The notes beneath the pieces are model-generated. The model saw only the letters and a program-made list of their open reading frames with translations. It was not told the DNA's origin and made no database searches. Positions 1 to 7,130 of a DNA stretch of 15,553 bases are shown piece by piece. Each line of letters begins with the position of its first letter. Within the stretch, counting starts at the first letter, position 1. Both the position numbers and the translations under genes were made by a program. Source of the DNA: DATEMU01 sp964414585 (GTDB lineage Bacteria; Planctomycetota; Phycisphaerae; UBA1845; UTPLA1); the NCBI GenBank assembly GCA_964414585.1, contig CAYPXR010000098.1, positions 1-15,553 on the forward strand, in the 5' to 3' direction.

Positions 1-2
1 TT

Positions 3-2045
3 CTCCGTTCGGACGGTCCCGCCGTCGCCCTGGATGGCAACATTGTTTTTATGGACATCAGCGCGGCGCAGCACTTCGCCGGCCGCCCCGGCCGCTTCGA
101 TCGCATTGAAATCTCGCTCGATACCCCGGATCGACTTGAAACACTTCGCAAGACTCTGGGCGATTCCGCCGCCCTCGAGCCCCTCAAAGGCCGCAATGCC
201 ACTTTCGACTACATCACCAGCCAGTTCCAAACCATTCTCGTCTGCTTCAGCCTCCTCGCGTCCGTCATCGGGCTCTTCATTGTCTATAACACGATGTCCC
301 TCTCCGTCGTCCAGCGCGCCAAGGAAATCGGAACGCTCCGCGCCCTTGGGGCCAGCCGTGGAGAAATTCTCGCCGTCATCACCGGCGAAGCGGCGCTCGT
401 CGGTCTCATCGCTTCGGTTTTCGGCGCGATCGGAGGCCGGGCCATCGCCGAATACGCCATCGAACAGACGGCCAAGACGCTGACCATCATGCTGGAATTG
501 GCGGCGCCGAAACTGGTCGTGCCGCTCGACGCATGGATTCTCGCACCGGTCGTGGGAATGCTTGCGGCGATCCTCGGCGCATTCGCGCCGGCGCGGGCCG
601 CGGCCATGCTCCCGCCGACCGCCGCGATGAAACCGGGCGAAGTCGAACTCAGAATGCGGCAACGCACCGGCCTCTGGTTTTTCCTCGGACTGGCCCTGAT
701 TGCGTTCTGTCTGTTTATTGTCCGCCATCCGCGAACCGACTGGCAACCTACCGTCGCGGGTCTCATGGCTGGTCTTTTCGGCATCGCCCTGATCGGGCCG
801 GAACTCCTGATCGCCACGGGCCCGCTCGTTCGGCGACTTGCAAGCCGCTTTTCCAATGTCCCGGTCTTTCTCGCGCTCCACAACATTATCCAGAATCCTT
901 CTCGAACCTCGCTCACGACCATTGCCCTCGGCGGCAGCCTCAGCCTGGTCATCGCGATGGCCTCGATGATCGGCGGTCTCGATCGGGAAATCGCCCGCTG
1001 GATGAACGACGTTCTGGTTTTCGACCTGACGCTTCAAACCAACGACATGGCGTCGACCGCGTATCCAATCACCAGTTTCCCCGCCGAACTCCTCGACGAG
1101 ATTCGCCGCGATCCCGAATGCGCCGAGGCTTACGGCGTCCGCTCGCGTCTCGTTTCCTATCACGGCGACGAGGTCATGCTCATTACCTACGACGCCGCCG
1201 CGGTGCAAAAAGGCCGCATTGATCGCGGCCGATCGACAAACGCCGACGTCGATCTCGCCCGATCCGCCGCCCTTCGCGCCGGCACGGTCGAAATCTCCGC
1301 GAATCTCGCGCGGATTCAAAATCTCCACGCCGGAGATCGCATCTCCTTCGAGACGCCGCAAGGTCCGAAGTCGTTCGATATTCACAGCGTCCAGACGGAC
1401 TACACCTGGTTCCGCGGTTGTATTTTCATGGACCTCGATGTCTATCGTTCGCTGTGGAATGACACGTCGCTTTCCTATCTTGATATCCGCGTCCGCCCTC
1501 CGGCCGGTCGGACGACCGCGTCGAGGGACGACATCGCCCGCTATCAGGCAAAATTGACCGACCGTTTGAAGGGGCGACACGGCCTCTATGTTTACCGCGT
1601 CGACGAAATCATGGGTTTTGCCCGACGCTTTACCCGCGACTGGTTTGAATTGGCGAACATGCAGCTCCTCCTCTCCGTCGTCGTCGGCGGCGTCGGCGTC
1701 GCCAACACACTTCTCGTTTCGCTGCTCACGCAGGTGCGTCAGATCGGCCTGCTCCGCGCCATCGGCGCGACCGTCCGGCAAATCCAACATCTCCTCACCA
1801 TTGAGGCCGCGCTGCTCGGCACGATCGGCGGCCTCGCGGGTTGCGCGATCGGATTGGCCGCATCGCGGTTTCTTCTCGTTCCGATGGCCCTCAAAGCCGC
1901 CGGCCATGAGACCCCTGTCGTCATCCCCTATCAGGCCTTGGCCTATGCGGTGTTGGCGGCCGTCGTCATCGCCCTCGGCTCGGCCATCCTCCCGCTTCGC
2001 GCCGTGCGACGCGTCGATGTCATTCAGGCGATCGGATACGAATGA
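3..2045 (+). CDS. FtsX/MacB-type ABC transporter permease with two FtsX domains (5' partial)
   Basis: Membrane permease of the FtsX/MacB/YbbP superfamily. These proteins pair with a cytoplasmic ATPase, which is not in the window and would be expected upstream, to move lipids, lipoproteins or peptides out of the inner membrane. The frame is open to the left edge: 16 codons precede the first ATG at 51, and the sequence after it (MDISAAQHFAGR, then FDRIEI) is typical of the middle of the first periplasmic domain, so the true start lies outside. Counting from that ATG, a first FtsX block spans about residues 58-195, with the cytoplasmic coupling motif KEIGTLRALGAS at 91-102. Further membrane segments lie at about 208-310, a second periplasmic domain at about 320-530, and a second FtsX block at about 542-660 with RQIGLLRAIGAT. 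The duplicated layout suggests a single-chain permease rather than a homodimer of MacB type. Its stop overlaps the next start (ATGA), implying translational coupling. The substrate is unknown. Confidence 0.9.
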   Translation, partial: LRSDGPAVALDGNIVFMDISAAQHFAGRPGRFDRIEISLDTPDRLETLRKTLGDSAALEPLKGRNATFDYITSQFQTILVCFSLLASVIGLFIVYNTMSLSVVQRAKEIGTLRALGASRGEILAVITGEAALVGLIASVFGAIGGRAIAEYAIEQTAKTLTIMLELAAPKLVVPLDAWILAPVVGMLAAILGAFAPARAAAMLPPTAAMKPGEVELRMRQRTGLWFFLGLALIAFCLFIVRHPRTDWQPTVAGLMAGLFGIALIGPELLIATGPLVRRLASRFSNVPVFLALHNIIQNPSRTSLTTIALGGSLSLVIAMASMIGGLDREIARWMNDVLVFDLTLQTNDMASTAYPITSFPAELLDEIRRDPECAEAYGVRSRLVSYHGDEVMLITYDAAAVQKGRIDRGRSTNADVDLARSAALRAGTVEISANLARIQNLHAGDRISFETPQGPKSFDIHSVQTDYTWFRGCIFMDLDVYRSLWNDTSLSYLDIRVRPPAGRTTASRDDIARYQAKLTDRLKGRHGLYVYRVDEIMGFARRFTRDWFELANMQLLLSVVVGGVGVANTLLVSLLTQVRQIGLLRAIGATVRQIQHLLTIEAALLGTIGGLAGCAIGLAASRFLLVPMALKAAGHETPVVIPYQALAYAVLAAVVIALGSAILPLRAVRRVDVIQAIGYE

Positions 2046-3676
2046 AACGCCGTCACTCCTTAGCATTCTGCATTGCAGTCGCGCTGACCATCCAATCCGG
2101 TTGCGGCCGGCAGCCCATTCGCCTGAATCTCGATCCGCAGGTCGAACGGCCTGACAAGGCTGTGGTTCTATTCTTCGTCGACGGCATGGACCGAGGGCGA
2201 TTGAACGAACTGCTTGCCAAGGGCAAACTTCCGACGATCCAGCGTCTTTTCGTCGACGGCGGCGTGGGCGTGGAAAATGCCGTCACCAGCATTCCCGCGA
2301 TGACCTACCCCAACACGGTCAGCCTCTTTACCGGCAAATTTCCCGGCCATCACGGCATCGTCGGCAATGAATGGTTCGACCGCCGGTCGCTCGATTCGAC
2401 GGATTACATCCGCCCGACGCTCTACCAGAAAGACAATATCGATTTTCACTGCCCGACGATCTATGAAATGTTGACCGACCTTTTCACGATCAGCGTTCAG
2501 TGCCACACCTTTCGCGGAGCCAACATCTCTCACACGAACGAAGTCGCGACCGGTCTCGCGTGGTCGGTCGGTTTGTTCAACAGCGTCAATCAACTCGCCG
2601 CCGGCACGCTGGAAGAGGTCGGTGGAGACGTAAACAGCGTGCAAAGATGGCCCAGCCTGCTGACCTTCTATTTCCCGGGCGTCGATGAAATCGCTCACCA
2701 CAACGGTTCTGACTCGTCGGCATACACGGCGGCGATGGAGGACATCGATTTTCAAATCAAACGTATCACCGACGCCCTGGAACGGAACAAATTGCTGGAT
2801 CGACTGACCCTGATTCTCGTCGCCGACCACGGACACCCGCCGGCTCATGCCAAGAAGACTTTCGACTTGGTGAACTGGCTCCGGCGAACGCGGCGCCTTC
2901 GCGTCCACCGCGGCGTTCACTTCGCCTCGAATTACCTTGAGACTTTCAACTACTTTCGAAAATTCGACGCCGTCGTCATCGACGGTTCCTATCGGCGGCT
3001 CTATGTCCACCTCAGGGGTTCCCGCGGCTGGAGCCGGCCGGCCAGTCCGGAAGACGTGGCGAAACTCCTGACCGGAAGCGCCGACGAAACTTTTTCGCCG
3101 ATCTGGAAGTTGCCCGCCGTCGAAGTTGTCTGCACGTCCCCCTCGCCGGGCGCCGTTCACGTCTATTCGCGGCGCGGCGAGGCGACCGTAGAGCGAAAAA
3201 CCGAGAACAACCAATTGTGTTACCGCATCGTTCCCTGGCCGCAGGAACCCAACGACCCGCTGGGGTTTGCCGATGAACCGGCACTCGATGCCTTCGCCAA
3301 AGCGGGCTGGCACACGTCCCGTGAATGGCTCGCCGCAACGGCGGCGTCGAAACATCCGGACTTTGTCCCGCAGATCATCGAACTCTTCGATTCTCCGCGC
3401 ATGGGTGATCTCGTGGTCTTTGCGGCGTCCGACTGGGTCTTCGCCGGTCACGAACAGGGTGAACACGGTTCATGTTTGCCGGAGGACATGCTTATCCCGC
3501 TCTATTTCGCCGGTCCCGGGCTGCCCAACGGGGCGTCGATCCCATGTGGCCGCCTGGTCGATGTGACCCCCACGATTCTCGACCTGCTGGGCGAAGAAGA
3601 TCGAATCCCAACGCTCGCGCTCGACGGCGAGAGCCTGGCCCCGCAGCTACGATCCGCCAACGCAAAATCGCCATGA
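2042..3676 (+). CDS. Alkaline-phosphatase-superfamily (NPP-type) phosphodiesterase lipoprotein
   Basis: Probable exported metal-dependent phosphodiesterase or phosphatase of the nucleotide pyrophosphatase/phosphodiesterase (NPP) group. The N-terminus is a lipoprotein signal: KRR, a hydrophobic stretch, then the lipobox QSGC with Cys21. All catalytic positions expected from the well-studied Xanthomonas NPP can be placed by spacing: metal ligand Asp47 (VDGMD), nucleophile Thr88 (MTYPN), oxyanion Asn109 (HGIVGN, 21 residues after the Thr as in NPP), Asp215 and His219 (GVDEIAHH), Asp262-His263 (ADHGH), and His475 (GEHGS). The stretch between His263 and His475 is about twice as long as in that reference enzyme and probably holds an inserted subdomain. 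The protein should therefore be active, with two metals. Substrate (phospholipid head group, nucleotide or other phosphodiester) cannot be read from sequence. The start is the ATG inside the ATGA overlap with the permease gene, and the stop forms another ATGA with the next gene. Confidence 0.88.
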   Translation: MKRRHSLAFCIAVALTIQSGCGRQPIRLNLDPQVERPDKAVVLFFVDGMDRGRLNELLAKGKLPTIQRLFVDGGVGVENAVTSIPAMTYPNTVSLFTGKFPGHHGIVGNEWFDRRSLDSTDYIRPTLYQKDNIDFHCPTIYEMLTDLFTISVQCHTFRGANISHTNEVATGLAWSVGLFNSVNQLAAGTLEEVGGDVNSVQRWPSLLTFYFPGVDEIAHHNGSDSSAYTAAMEDIDFQIKRITDALERNKLLDRLTLILVADHGHPPAHAKKTFDLVNWLRRTRRLRVHRGVHFASNYLETFNYFRKFDAVVIDGSYRRLYVHLRGSRGWSRPASPEDVAKLLTGSADETFSPIWKLPAVEVVCTSPSPGAVHVYSRRGEATVERKTENNQLCYRIVPWPQEPNDPLGFADEPALDAFAKAGWHTSREWLAATAASKHPDFVPQIIELFDSPRMGDLVVFAASDWVFAGHEQGEHGSCLPEDMLIPLYFAGPGLPNGASIPCGRLVDVTPTILDLLGEEDRIPTLALDGESLAPQLRSANAKSP

Positions 3677-4233
3677 GCACTCTGATTCGGATCGCCGTTC
3701 ATCTTGCTTTCTATCCCGCCCTCTGGTTCAACCGCCTGATGTGCGCGCTCGGCCTTTGGCAACAATCCGACTGGATCGACGATCACGTCGCCGTCGGATC
3801 GCTTCCCTCCAAAAAAGATTTGCGCCGCCTTGCCGCTGAAGGCGTCGGCGCCGTGGTGAATATGTGCGAAGAATATTCCGGCGACGCAAATGCGCTCCGC
3901 GCCTGCGGACTGACGCAACTGCATCTGCCGACGCTCGATTATCACTGCCCCCGCCAAAAATATTTATGGGATGGATTGCAATTCATACGCGAACAAATCG
4001 CGGAAAATAAAAAAATTTTCATCCACTGCAAGGCCGGACGCGGACGCAGCGCGATTCTTGCGCTATGCTATGTTATGGCGACGCGCGGCGCCACGGCTTC
4101 CGAAGCCTTTACGATTCTGAAATCGCGCCGCAAACAATTGGCGCACGGACTGGACCGCCATCCCGCGGTCCGGCGAATCGAAGCACAACTACAGAAAACG
4201 AGAAGCGATAATGCGACGGAGACCTCTGCATAA
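3673..4233 (+). CDS. PTPMT1-like dual-specificity phosphatase (candidate phosphatidylglycerophosphate phosphatase)
   Basis: A 186-residue cysteine-based phosphatase. The signature HCKAGRGRS (His118, Cys119, Arg125) is the HCx5R loop, and Asp89 (PTLDY) is a plausible general acid. The loop, the GSLPSKKDL segment near residue 42 and the VVNMCEEY segment at 61-68 closely recall mitochondrial PTPMT1, which removes the terminal phosphate from phosphatidylglycerophosphate in cardiolipin synthesis. From memory, a PTPMT1-like enzyme of the planctomycete Rhodopirellula has been linked to the same reaction. Residues 3-29 are hydrophobic or amphipathic and could hold the enzyme on the inner leaflet. The open frame extends upstream to 3472, but the ATG at 3673 gives an ATGA overlap with the phosphodiesterase stop and the right N-terminal length, so it was chosen. 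Codons 88-117 (about 3940-4020) are strikingly AT-rich compared with the neighbouring genes and include a run of seven A. Substrate is inferred from family likeness; phosphoprotein or other phosphoinositide-like substrates are alternatives. Confidence 0.85.
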   Translation: MSTLIRIAVHLAFYPALWFNRLMCALGLWQQSDWIDDHVAVGSLPSKKDLRRLAAEGVGAVVNMCEEYSGDANALRACGLTQLHLPTLDYHCPRQKYLWDGLQFIREQIAENKKIFIHCKAGRGRSAILALCYVMATRGATASEAFTILKSRRKQLAHGLDRHPAVRRIEAQLQKTRSDNATETSA

Positions 4234-5533
4234 GAATATTTGTCGAACCGCCCCGATCCTGGCCCTCTTGCTTCCGGCCTCCTGTCAGGTCGGCCCCAAC
4301 GCCCTTCGTGTCAGCCAAACCGAATACAGCGACGCGATCCAACAGGCGTCGGCCGAACAGCTTCTCCTCAACCTCGTCCGCTTGAAATACCGAGAGTTGC
4401 CGCTCATCCTCGATATTGGCACCGTCTCGGCGCAGTTCGAAATCACCCACACCGGCGGCGTTTCCGGAACCCTCAACGAAAACGTCGGCCAGGCCGTCAG
4501 CCATACCGCCGCCACCGTCGGCTCCGGCGCGACCGGCAGCTTCAGCAGCACCGCCGGTCGAATCTCCGGCAGCAACCCCGATTCCCTCAACCTCTTCGGT
4601 CAGTTCGCCTACTCGGAACGCCCCACGCTGACCTTTTCCCCACTTCGAGGCGAGGACTTCGTCAAACGGATGATGTCGCCCATCAGCCTCGACACGATCG
4701 TCCTGCTGTCGAACGCCGGTTGGCGCATCGACCGCGTCTTTCGCGTCGTCATTCAGGAACTCAATGGCATCGACAATGCCGGAGCGGCCTCGGGCCCGAC
4801 GCCCGACATCGGCCCCGACTTCAAGAATTTCGTGCAGGCGTGCGATGCCATGCGCAGCCTCCAGCTCGATCGCGCGATCTGGCTTGAGCGGATGTCCGTT
4901 CCGAAGGAAATGTCCGATCCAATTTCCGCCGACAAAATCACGCCCGAAGCGTTGGTCGATGCCGCCGCCGCGGGGGAGAGCTTTCGTCGAACAAGCGACG
5001 GAACGAATTACGTTCTTACCAAGGACGAAATAAGATATTACCTGCGAATCGCCGAACGCGAGACCAGCGCCGAAGCCTTGCGGACGTTTCGGTCCATCCT
5101 GAAATTGGCGCCGGATCAGACGGAGTACGAGCTTGAACCGACCCGCAAGGCAGGCCATGTGAATGCGGCCGGCCTTCACACGAAGATCGCCGTGGATACC
5201 CGATCGCTGCTGGGCGTCATGTTCTTTCTCTCGCAGGCTATTCATTCGCCGCCGTCAGACCGGGAGGCGGGAATTATCACGAAGACCATGACCAAATCGG
5301 GCGAGCCCTACGACTGGTCGCGGGCAATCGGCGACTTCATGGACATCCGGTTTGACCAATGGCCGCCGCGCGGCGCAGCCGTCGCCGTCCGCCATCGCGG
5401 CTACTGGTTCTACATCGCCGACGACGACCTCACCTCCAAATCCACCTTCATGCTCCTCTCACAGGTCTTCCGCCTTCAGGCCGGCTCCGGAAAGGCGACA
5501 TCACCCGTTCTAACTCTCCCCGTCGGACGGTAA
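4211..5533 (+). CDS. Conserved envelope lipoprotein of unknown function
   Basis: A 440-residue protein with a lipoprotein-type start: arginine-rich tip, hydrophobic residues 14-24, and PASC with Cys25. It resembles, from memory, a widespread uncharacterised bacterial family recognisable by three blocks: EQLLLNLVRLKYRELP (49-64), ERPTLTFSPLRGEDFVKRMM (136-155), and a C-terminal stretch with RHRGYWFYIADDDL, KSTF, LLSQVF and a final PVLTLPVGR. Between the first two lies a Gly/Ser/Thr-rich, low-complexity segment (about 79-123). No enzyme motif was found. The start overlaps the end of the phosphatase gene by 23 bases, and GAGAAG about six bases before the ATG is a reasonable ribosome site. The overlap places it in the same operon as the permease, the phosphodiesterase and the phosphatase. 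A structural or binding role at the envelope is a guess only. Confidence 0.8.
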   Translation: MRRRPLHKNICRTAPILALLLPASCQVGPNALRVSQTEYSDAIQQASAEQLLLNLVRLKYRELPLILDIGTVSAQFEITHTGGVSGTLNENVGQAVSHTAATVGSGATGSFSSTAGRISGSNPDSLNLFGQFAYSERPTLTFSPLRGEDFVKRMMSPISLDTIVLLSNAGWRIDRVFRVVIQELNGIDNAGAASGPTPDIGPDFKNFVQACDAMRSLQLDRAIWLERMSVPKEMSDPISADKITPEALVDAAAAGESFRRTSDGTNYVLTKDEIRYYLRIAERETSAEALRTFRSILKLAPDQTEYELEPTRKAGHVNAAGLHTKIAVDTRSLLGVMFFLSQAIHSPPSDREAGIITKTMTKSGEPYDWSRAIGDFMDIRFDQWPPRGAAVAVRHRGYWFYIADDDLTSKSTFMLLSQVFRLQAGSGKATSPVLTLPVGR

Positions 5534-5543
5534 TCCGCCATCC

Positions 5544-5559
5544 GTTGTCGTGGGACAAC
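5544..5559. terminator. Small hairpin between convergent genes
   Basis: Perfect inverted repeat GTTGTC-GTGG-GACAAC (6-bp stem, 4-base loop) directly after the stop of the lipoprotein gene and before the end of the oppositely oriented hydrolase gene. No T-tract follows on either strand, so it is at best a weak or factor-assisted terminator. An 8-base palindrome, GACCGGTC, follows at 5566-5573. Confidence 0.25.
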
Positions 5560-5598
5560 TCGATAGGACCGGTCAATCCCTCGAGATCTGTGGCGATA

Positions 5599-6906
5599 TT
5601 ATTTGCTGTGCGATCGATGTGCCGGGGCGCACGACGGATCAAAAAAATTCACGATGAGATTGTAGTAGTATCCCTTCGCATAAGGCGCAAAGCCGATATG
5701 GCCGCCGCCGGGCAGTACAATCGCACCGGCGTTGGGATTTGACGTCTTGGCCATGAGATCAGCCACGTCTTGCGACTTCGACAGCGGATCGTTTGCGGCG
5801 AAAACGATGAGCGTCGGTATTCGTACGTTGGCGAGTTTCTCGTGGTCCGGCAAATCTCCGTACGGCAGGAGGCGGAGAAATTTCACCGCATCGTTGAACC
5901 CCTCCGGGTAGCGCAAGGCATTGTGCGAAAACTCGTAGTCAATGCACCGTCGCAGGCTCCCGCTGGTGTCGTCGGTTTTTCGATATTTCATGCGGGTGCG
6001 GATGTTGTTTTGCAAACCCGAAAGCACCGGATGCTTGAACTTCGACCAGGGCGTCTCCAGCGCCGCGATCAATTCCTCAAAGCGAAGTACCGGCGAAAGC
6101 GCCATGACGCCCGCCGAATAGTGCCGATGCTCCGGAACACCCGGCAGCACCGCCGCCAGCGCGGGATTCACACTGGGGTGCTTCTCGTGACTCGCGTCGT
6201 ACCGAGCCGCCATCAACGCGTGGTTCGCTCCCCAGCAAAAACCGATCAGCCCCGTTCGGCGAACGTGAGGCTGCGCCTCCAGCCAGCGCGAAACCGCCAG
6301 CAGGTCAATCGTCTCCAACACGGCGAATCCGTAAAAAAGCTCCGGCCGGCCGATCAGCGTTCGCCCGTGTCCGCGAAATTCGAGGGCCAGCGCATGAAAT
6401 CCGCAGGAACGCAGGGCGTCGCAAAGATCGCGCGTCCGCAGAACGTTGTTGTCGCCCAATAGCCCAGGCAGGACGACCATGCAGTCGGCGTCACGGACGA
6501 CGTTGCCGTCCAGTGCATATCCGATGCGACCCGAAACCTCGACGCCCTCGCCGACCGGAATCCAGATATCCTCATACCCCGGCCAAGGCGGCGTTGGAAC
6601 GCCCGGCTCCGAGTCCGCCCCCGTCGCCTGGGCGGTATGAGCCAGCCCATCCCAGTTCCCGCGAAGCGTCGCCAAACGGTCGGGCTTGATCCCGAAATGC
6701 CCAAAGACGTCCACCGGCCCGCCCGCCCGATCGACCAGGTCCTCTGTCAAAAGCGCCGGAGCACGGGAGGGCGGCAACAATGACCCCAGCCGTTCGTGGA
6801 CCCTCCGCAGCCACGGCCGGACGCCGATCCCTGGGTGTGCCGGAATCCGCACCTGGTCGGCGGCGTCGAATGGAAACGACTGCTCGGAAAATTGCCCAAG
6901 GATCAT
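5599..6906 (-). CDS. Alpha/beta hydrolase with cysteine nucleophile
   Basis: A 435-residue alpha/beta-hydrolase-fold protein. The core begins near residue 110, with a beta-strand and oxyanion region VVLPGLLGDNN (144-154) followed by LEFRGHGRT. The nucleophile elbow reads GFCWGA (222-227), so the usual Ser is Cys224, as in dienelactone hydrolases (GFCxGG). Asp373 (AANDPL) and His403 (GGGHIG) complete a C-D-H triad. The general layout, with HGR after the first helix and a long N-terminal extension of about 110 residues, also recalls the YheT/EMB8 group, so the exact subfamily is open. Substrate is unknown; an ester, lactone or thioester is likely. The frame opens at a TTG at 6960, but the ATG at 6906 has GAGGGTGG upstream and a possible promoter at 6932-6960 overlapping that TTG, so the ATG is preferred. 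No signal peptide is seen, so the protein should be cytoplasmic. It is divergent from the SDR gene at 7131. Confidence 0.82.
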   Translation of the reverse strand: MILGQFSEQSFPFDAADQVRIPAHPGIGVRPWLRRVHERLGSLLPPSRAPALLTEDLVDRAGGPVDVFGHFGIKPDRLATLRGNWDGLAHTAQATGADSEPGVPTPPWPGYEDIWIPVGEGVEVSGRIGYALDGNVVRDADCMVVLPGLLGDNNVLRTRDLCDALRSCGFHALALEFRGHGRTLIGRPELFYGFAVLETIDLLAVSRWLEAQPHVRRTGLIGFCWGANHALMAARYDASHEKHPSVNPALAAVLPGVPEHRHYSAGVMALSPVLRFEELIAALETPWSKFKHPVLSGLQNNIRTRMKYRKTDDTSGSLRRCIDYEFSHNALRYPEGFNDAVKFLRLLPYGDLPDHEKLANVRIPTLIVFAANDPLSKSQDVADLMAKTSNPNAGAIVLPGGGHIGFAPYAKGYYYNLIVNFFDPSCAPAHRSHSK

Positions 6907-6931
6907 CGCCAGACCACCCTCATCTCTGTTA

Positions 6932-6960
6932 ACTTTGCCGTAAGCCCTTGGGGCGGTCAA
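6932..6960 (-). promoter_or_regulatory. Weak candidate promoter for the alpha/beta hydrolase
   Basis: On the minus strand TTGACC (6960-6955, 5 of 6 to the -35 consensus) is followed after 17 bases by CAAAGT (6937-6932, only 3 of 6 to the -10). It would give a leader of about 20 bases before the ATG at 6906. The weak -10 keeps confidence low. Confidence 0.22.
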
Positions 6961-7032
6961 CGAGACGCCGCGGGCCCGAAAAACCCTCTAGTTACCGGGC
7001 GTTGGTTGGGATATGTATCCATAGGCATCCTT

Positions 7033-7061
7033 TGGACAGGCATGGAGAACTACGATAAAAA
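7033..7061 (+). promoter_or_regulatory. Candidate sigma-70-type promoter for the thioester-reductase-like gene
   Basis: TGGACA (7033-7038, 5 of 6 to TTGACA) and TAAAAA (7056-7061, 4 of 6 to TATAAT) are 17 bases apart in the divergent intergenic region between the hydrolase and the SDR gene. The predicted transcript would have a leader of about 60 bases, in which GGGG-CGTTCA-CCCC (7073-7086) can form a short stem. This is a visual match only. Confidence 0.35.
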
Positions 7062-7130
7062 GACTTGCGTTAGGGGCGTTCACCCCCCAAGATGCTGCGT
7101 CCGTTGCGCGGGACGAGACACGGAAAACAG

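Noticed and set aside
2168..3466. 432-residue open frame on the minus strand opposite the phosphodiesterase gene
   Set aside because: It is antisense to a gene with a full set of catalytic motifs, has no recognisable domain, and is explained by the C/G third-position bias.
3472..3672. 67-residue upstream extension of the phosphatase frame
   Set aside because: It overlaps the end of the phosphodiesterase gene; the ATGA-coupled ATG at 3673 gives the expected family length.
4009..4015. Run of seven A in the phosphatase gene as a programmed frameshift site
   Set aside because: Codon boundaries (AAT AAA AAA ATT) do not fit a -1 slippery heptamer, and the zero frame gives the complete enzyme.
4109..5245. 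378-residue minus-strand open frame opposite the conserved lipoprotein
   Set aside because: Gly/Asp/Arg-rich translation without motifs; the plus strand carries the conserved family blocks and signal peptide.
6907..6960. TTG start at 6960 for the alpha/beta hydrolase
   Set aside because: No ribosome site precedes it and the added 18 residues look non-conserved; ATG at 6906 has a better upstream sequence. Not fully excluded.
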